Source: Chryseobacterium viscerum
Lineage (GTDB): Bacteria > Bacteroidota > Bacteroidia > Flavobacteriales > Weeksellaceae
Reading direction: 5' to 3'
Assembly (NCBI RefSeq): GCF_025949665.1
Contig: NZ_JAPDFT010000001.1
Coordinates: 3,082,648-3,146,647 of the forward strand
DNA: 64,000 bases
Shown: in pieces, positions 61,510 to 64,000 of the stretch
How positions within the stretch are numbered: position 1 is the stretch's first letter
Layout: every line of letters begins with the position of its first letter
Notes under the pieces: generated by a model
What the model was told of the DNA's origin: nothing
What the model saw: only the letters and a program-made list of their open reading frames with translations
The model's database searches: none
Translations under genes and position numbers: made by a program

Positions 61510-62832
61510 TTATTTCAATCCGTATTCTTCAAGCTTTCTGTACAGTGTGGCAATACCAATCTCAAGTAATCGGGCTGCTTCTGCCTTATTTCCTTTTGTG
61601 TACTGTAGTACTTTCTGTATATGTATTTTCTCCAGCGAACGAATGCTCAATGAATCACTTTCCGGAGCTGCTTTTTCAGAATAATGAGGAAGGCTATCAG
61701 CATCAAGAATATTATTATCCATTAAAATCAAACTCCGCTCTACGGCATTTCTCAGCTCACGGATGTTTCCTTTCCAGTCATTTATCCCCAGAGCTTTATA
61801 ATAGTCCGGACTTACCTGAACAGAAGACAAGTGAAGTTTGTGAGAAAAAAGATCAATAAAGTTCTTCGCAAGTACCTTCAGATCTTCTTTTCTATTACGC
61901 AGAGGCGGAAGACTGATTTCAAATACATTCAATCTGAAATAAAGGTCTTCTCTGAAGTTTCCATGCTTTATTTCATCTTCAAGATTTCTGTTAGTTGCTG
62001 CTATTAATCTGAAATCTGACTTTGAAACTTTCGTCTCACCCATTTTGATAAATTCTCTGGTTTCCAAAACCCTGAGCAACTTAGCCTGAAGTTCTATCGG
62101 CATCTCACCAATTTCATCCAGAAATAGTGTTCCTCCATTAGCTTCTTCAATCAGTCCTTTTTTATCTTTCACAGCACCAGTAAAAGCCCCTTGTTTATGA
62201 CCAAAAAGCTCACTTTCCAGAATCTCCTTACTAAATGCTGAACAGTTAATTGCCACAAAGCTATTTTTCTTTCTGTCACTCCCTTCATGAATAGCACTGG
62301 CAAAGACTTCTTTACCCGTTCCTGTTTCTCCCGTAAGAAGAACGGCTGCATCTGTTAAAGCCACTTTTTCTGCCAACTTTTTAGCCTGCAGAATTAAAGG
62401 TGATTTACCAATAATCTGATCAAAACCTTTGGTAACAACCTGCTGAACCATTCTTGACTTGTTATCTTTTACCTTATCAAGAACTTTATACACCAATGGG
62501 ATAATTTTCTCATTATCGTCACCTTTCACCAGATAATCGTAAGCGCCATTCTTCATGGCTTGTACCGCATCCGTGATATTTCCAAATGCAGTCATTAAAA
62601 TAATTTCCAGTTGAGGATATTTAGTTTTAATCGACTTAACCAATTCTACCCCAAAAGCATCAGGAAGACGAACATCACTAAGAACAACATCAAAATCATA
62701 TTGCTCCAGCATCGTCATCGCTGAGCGTGCTGTAGAAGCTTCTTTTACATTAAAATTTTCTTGGGAAAGGATCATTCCTAGCAATTTAAGGAGTTTGATC
62801 TCATCATCGATGATCAGAATATTTCCTGACAT
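61510..62832 (-). CDS. Sigma-54-dependent response regulator (NtrC family), likely Kdp regulator
   Basis: 440 residues. Receiver domain 1-120 with phospho-Asp53 (VVLSDVRLPDAFG) and Asp9/Asp10; AAA+ domain with Walker A GETGTGKE near 168, the sigma-54 contact loop GAFTGA (GHKQGAFTGAVKD), Walker B GGTLFLDEIGEM and the arginine region; C-terminal Fis-type HTH (NKAEAARLLEIGIATLYRKL). It activates RNA polymerase with sigma-54. It lies right upstream of and co-oriented with the kdp genes, in the place where other bacteria have the OmpR-type KdpE. Confidence 0.92.
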   Translation of the reverse strand: MSGNILIIDDEIKLLKLLGMILSQENFNVKEASTARSAMTMLEQYDFDVVLSDVRLPDAFGVELVKSIKTKYPQLEIILMTAFGNITDAVQAMKNGAYDYLVKGDDNEKIIPLVYKVLDKVKDNKSRMVQQVVTKGFDQIIGKSPLILQAKKLAEKVALTDAAVLLTGETGTGKEVFASAIHEGSDRKKNSFVAINCSAFSKEILESELFGHKQGAFTGAVKDKKGLIEEANGGTLFLDEIGEMPIELQAKLLRVLETREFIKMGETKVSKSDFRLIAATNRNLEDEIKHGNFREDLYFRLNVFEISLPPLRNRKEDLKVLAKNFIDLFSHKLHLSSVQVSPDYYKALGINDWKGNIRELRNAVERSLILMDNNILDADSLPHYSEKAAPESDSLSIRSLEKIHIQKVLQYTKGNKAEAARLLEIGIATLYRKLEEYGLK

Positions 62833-62857
62833 TATAATTATTTTTGGAAAACTGATA

Positions 62858-62865
62858 CAAACTTA
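62858..62865 (-). promoter_or_regulatory. -7 box of the NtrC-type regulator gene
   Basis: TAAGTTTG on the minus strand (TAnnTTTG match), 26 bases before the start codon. The -33 box is not clear. Confidence 0.5.
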
Positions 62866-63090
62866 TTGAATTTATTCGAGTAAAACGGGTTTCTACAAGG
62901 AAATAGTTTATAGAACAGCTAGTGATATTTCAGGAGCATTCACCCGCTATCCATTCATACTCCTCACGCCATCGCGCTCCCACACTCAAACCCACTTTCT
63001 CTCTCACCCAAGTTGCGGGGTAACCATTGCTATCGGGGCTAAAACTAATTATGAATGATGAATTATTAATTATGAGTTATGAGTTGCGGG
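62866..63090. other. Gene-free stretch with dispersed-repeat-like sequence
   Basis: No reading frame of interest. The part at 62940-63020 (ACCCGCTATCCATTCATACT, CTCACGCCATCGCGCTCCC) resembles a repeat often seen between Chryseobacterium genes; then TAATTATGAATGATGAATTA-type low-complexity DNA. Confidence 0.45.
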
Positions 63091-63411
63091 ATCCAGATTA
63101 GGAAGAGTCAATTTTACACAGTAAGATCTAATATCCCAACTATGTCATTCCGTAGGAATCCGGCCACATGTATTAGGGTCTAAAGAATTTATAGGAATAC
63201 TCAGAACTATCAGAGTTTTTTTAATACTTAAGTGATTTGATAATCTTAGATAGAGTTGATGATAGAACTTTAAAATGTATTGTTTAGACTCCTGCGGAGT
63301 GACAAGATGGGTGTTGTAAACGGTAATGGTGACAACAAAGAAGGAGTAAATTGTAAGATCAGGAAGGGAAAAGCAATAATGAATAATAAATTATGAGTTA
63401 TGAATTATGAG
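63091..63411. repeat. 321-bp tandem repeat, unit 1
   Basis: Begins GATCCAGATTAGGAAGAGTC. It holds an inverted pair TGTCATTCCGTAGGAATC (63143-63160) / GACTCCTGCGGAGTGACA (63287-63304), and ends in TAATGAATAATAAATTATGA-type DNA. No coding frame. Confidence 0.85.
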
Positions 63412-63730
63412 GATCCAGATTAGGAAGAGTCAATTTTACATAGTAAGATCTAATATCCCAACTATGTCATTCCGTAGGAATCCAGTCACATTTATTAGGG
63501 TCTAAAGGATTCAAAGGGATGCTACAGAACTACAGGGGGGTAATATTTTAGTGATTTGATAATCTTAGATAAAGTTGATGATAGAACTTTAAAATTGGTT
63601 GTTTAGATTCCTGCGGAGTGACAAACTGCGTGTGGTGAACGGTAGTTGTGACTACAAATAAGAAGTCAGTAGGAAGATAAGGAAGGGAAAAGCAATAATG
63701 GGTAATGAATAATCAGTAATGAGTCATGGA
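63412..63730. repeat. 321-bp tandem repeat, unit 2
   Basis: Same layout as unit 1 with scattered substitutions: inverted pair at 63465-63482 and 63606-63623. The phase to unit 1 is 321 bases. The low-complexity tail diverges after about 63700. Confidence 0.85.
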
Positions 63731-63860
63731 TGATGAATAGGTAATAATAACATCTGCCATGACAGAATGATGAGTGATGACTATTGTTTATTATTTATTG
63801 CTCATTACTTATGTTTAGAATTGTAGCTGCTTATTTAGCTGGATTAGGTATACAACAAAA

Positions 63861-63890
63861 AAAATCCTTTATCATCAGATAAAGGATTTT
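63861..63890 (-). terminator. rRNA operon terminator
   Basis: 13-bp stem AAAATCCTTTATC / GATAAAGGATTTT with a 4-base loop; leftward it runs into TTTTTTTGTTG. It follows the 5S rRNA gene. Confidence 0.9.
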
Positions 63891-63908
63891 TTAAAAATAA
63901 AATAAAAA

Positions 63909-64000
<92 letters not shown>

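Noticed and set aside
63050..63800. Possible CRISPR array in the gene-free region before 5S
   Set aside because: Two long 321-bp units rather than short repeats with unique spacers, and no cas genes.

Overview
The window looks like a chromosomal segment of a Chryseobacterium-type flavobacterium (Bacteroidota, Weeksellaceae). Support: low GC; promoters of the Bacteroidota TTTG / TAnnTTTG type instead of -35/-10 boxes; type IX secretion (T9SS) sorting domains of both type A and type B; SusC/SusD outer-membrane pairs; an Oar-like TonB receptor; and dispersed repeats typical of these genomes. Genus placement is inference from protein style, not from a marker-gene comparison.

Layout. 1-2.4 kb: the 5' part of aspA (minus), a lipoprotein N-acetylmuramoyl-L-alanine amidase, and a tRNA operon Ser(GCU)-Pro(UGG)-Arg(UCU). 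2.4-5.2 kb: a membrane-anchored TPR/AraC regulator overlapping a TPR paralogue that lacks the DNA-binding domain. 5.6-14.3 kb: three secreted T9SS cargo proteins, two of them tandem paralogues of about 1,040 residues. 14.6-17.5 kb: an overlapping operon of an erythromycin-esterase-family protein and an ABC exporter. 17.6-31.5 kb: a secreted thermonuclease, then a polymorphic-toxin locus read leftward: a T9SS partner protein, a 3,445-residue SpvB/Rhs protein, a candidate immunity gene, and a decayed orphan Rhs tip with its own candidate immunity gene, the two cassettes each ending in the same repeat. 31.9-32.6 kb: two more copies of the tRNA-Pro/tRNA-Arg pair. 32.9-35.9 kb: a TetR regulator with an MFS exporter, an isochorismatase-fold protein and a small DMT transporter; two identical palindromes mark the likely TetR operators.

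36.3-39.0 kb: an SH3-like secreted protein, prmA and a short-chain dehydrogenase. 39.1-49.7 kb: two leftward operons, SusC-SusD-metallophosphoesterase and TonB receptor-glycerophosphodiesterase. They look like one organophosphate-scavenging system because both enzymes release phosphate compounds and both promoters carry 11-bp-phased TGTTAA-like direct repeats at nearly the same distance from the -7 box. 50-52 kb: ligA. 52-62.8 kb: a potassium-uptake (Kdp) region read leftward: an NtrC-type sigma-54 activator, three tiny membrane-protein genes (one is kdpF), kdpA, kdpB, kdpC, a porin, a KdpD sensor half without kinase, and a separate histidine kinase. No OmpR-type kdpE is seen. 62.8-63.9 kb: a gene-free stretch with a 321-bp tandem repeat; the window ends inside a minus-strand 5S rRNA gene, the 3' end of an rRNA operon.

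The most notable items are the shared Pho-box-like promoter architecture, the unannotated small ORFs ahead of kdpA, the paired TetR operators, and the Rhs toxin with its displaced, broken second tip.
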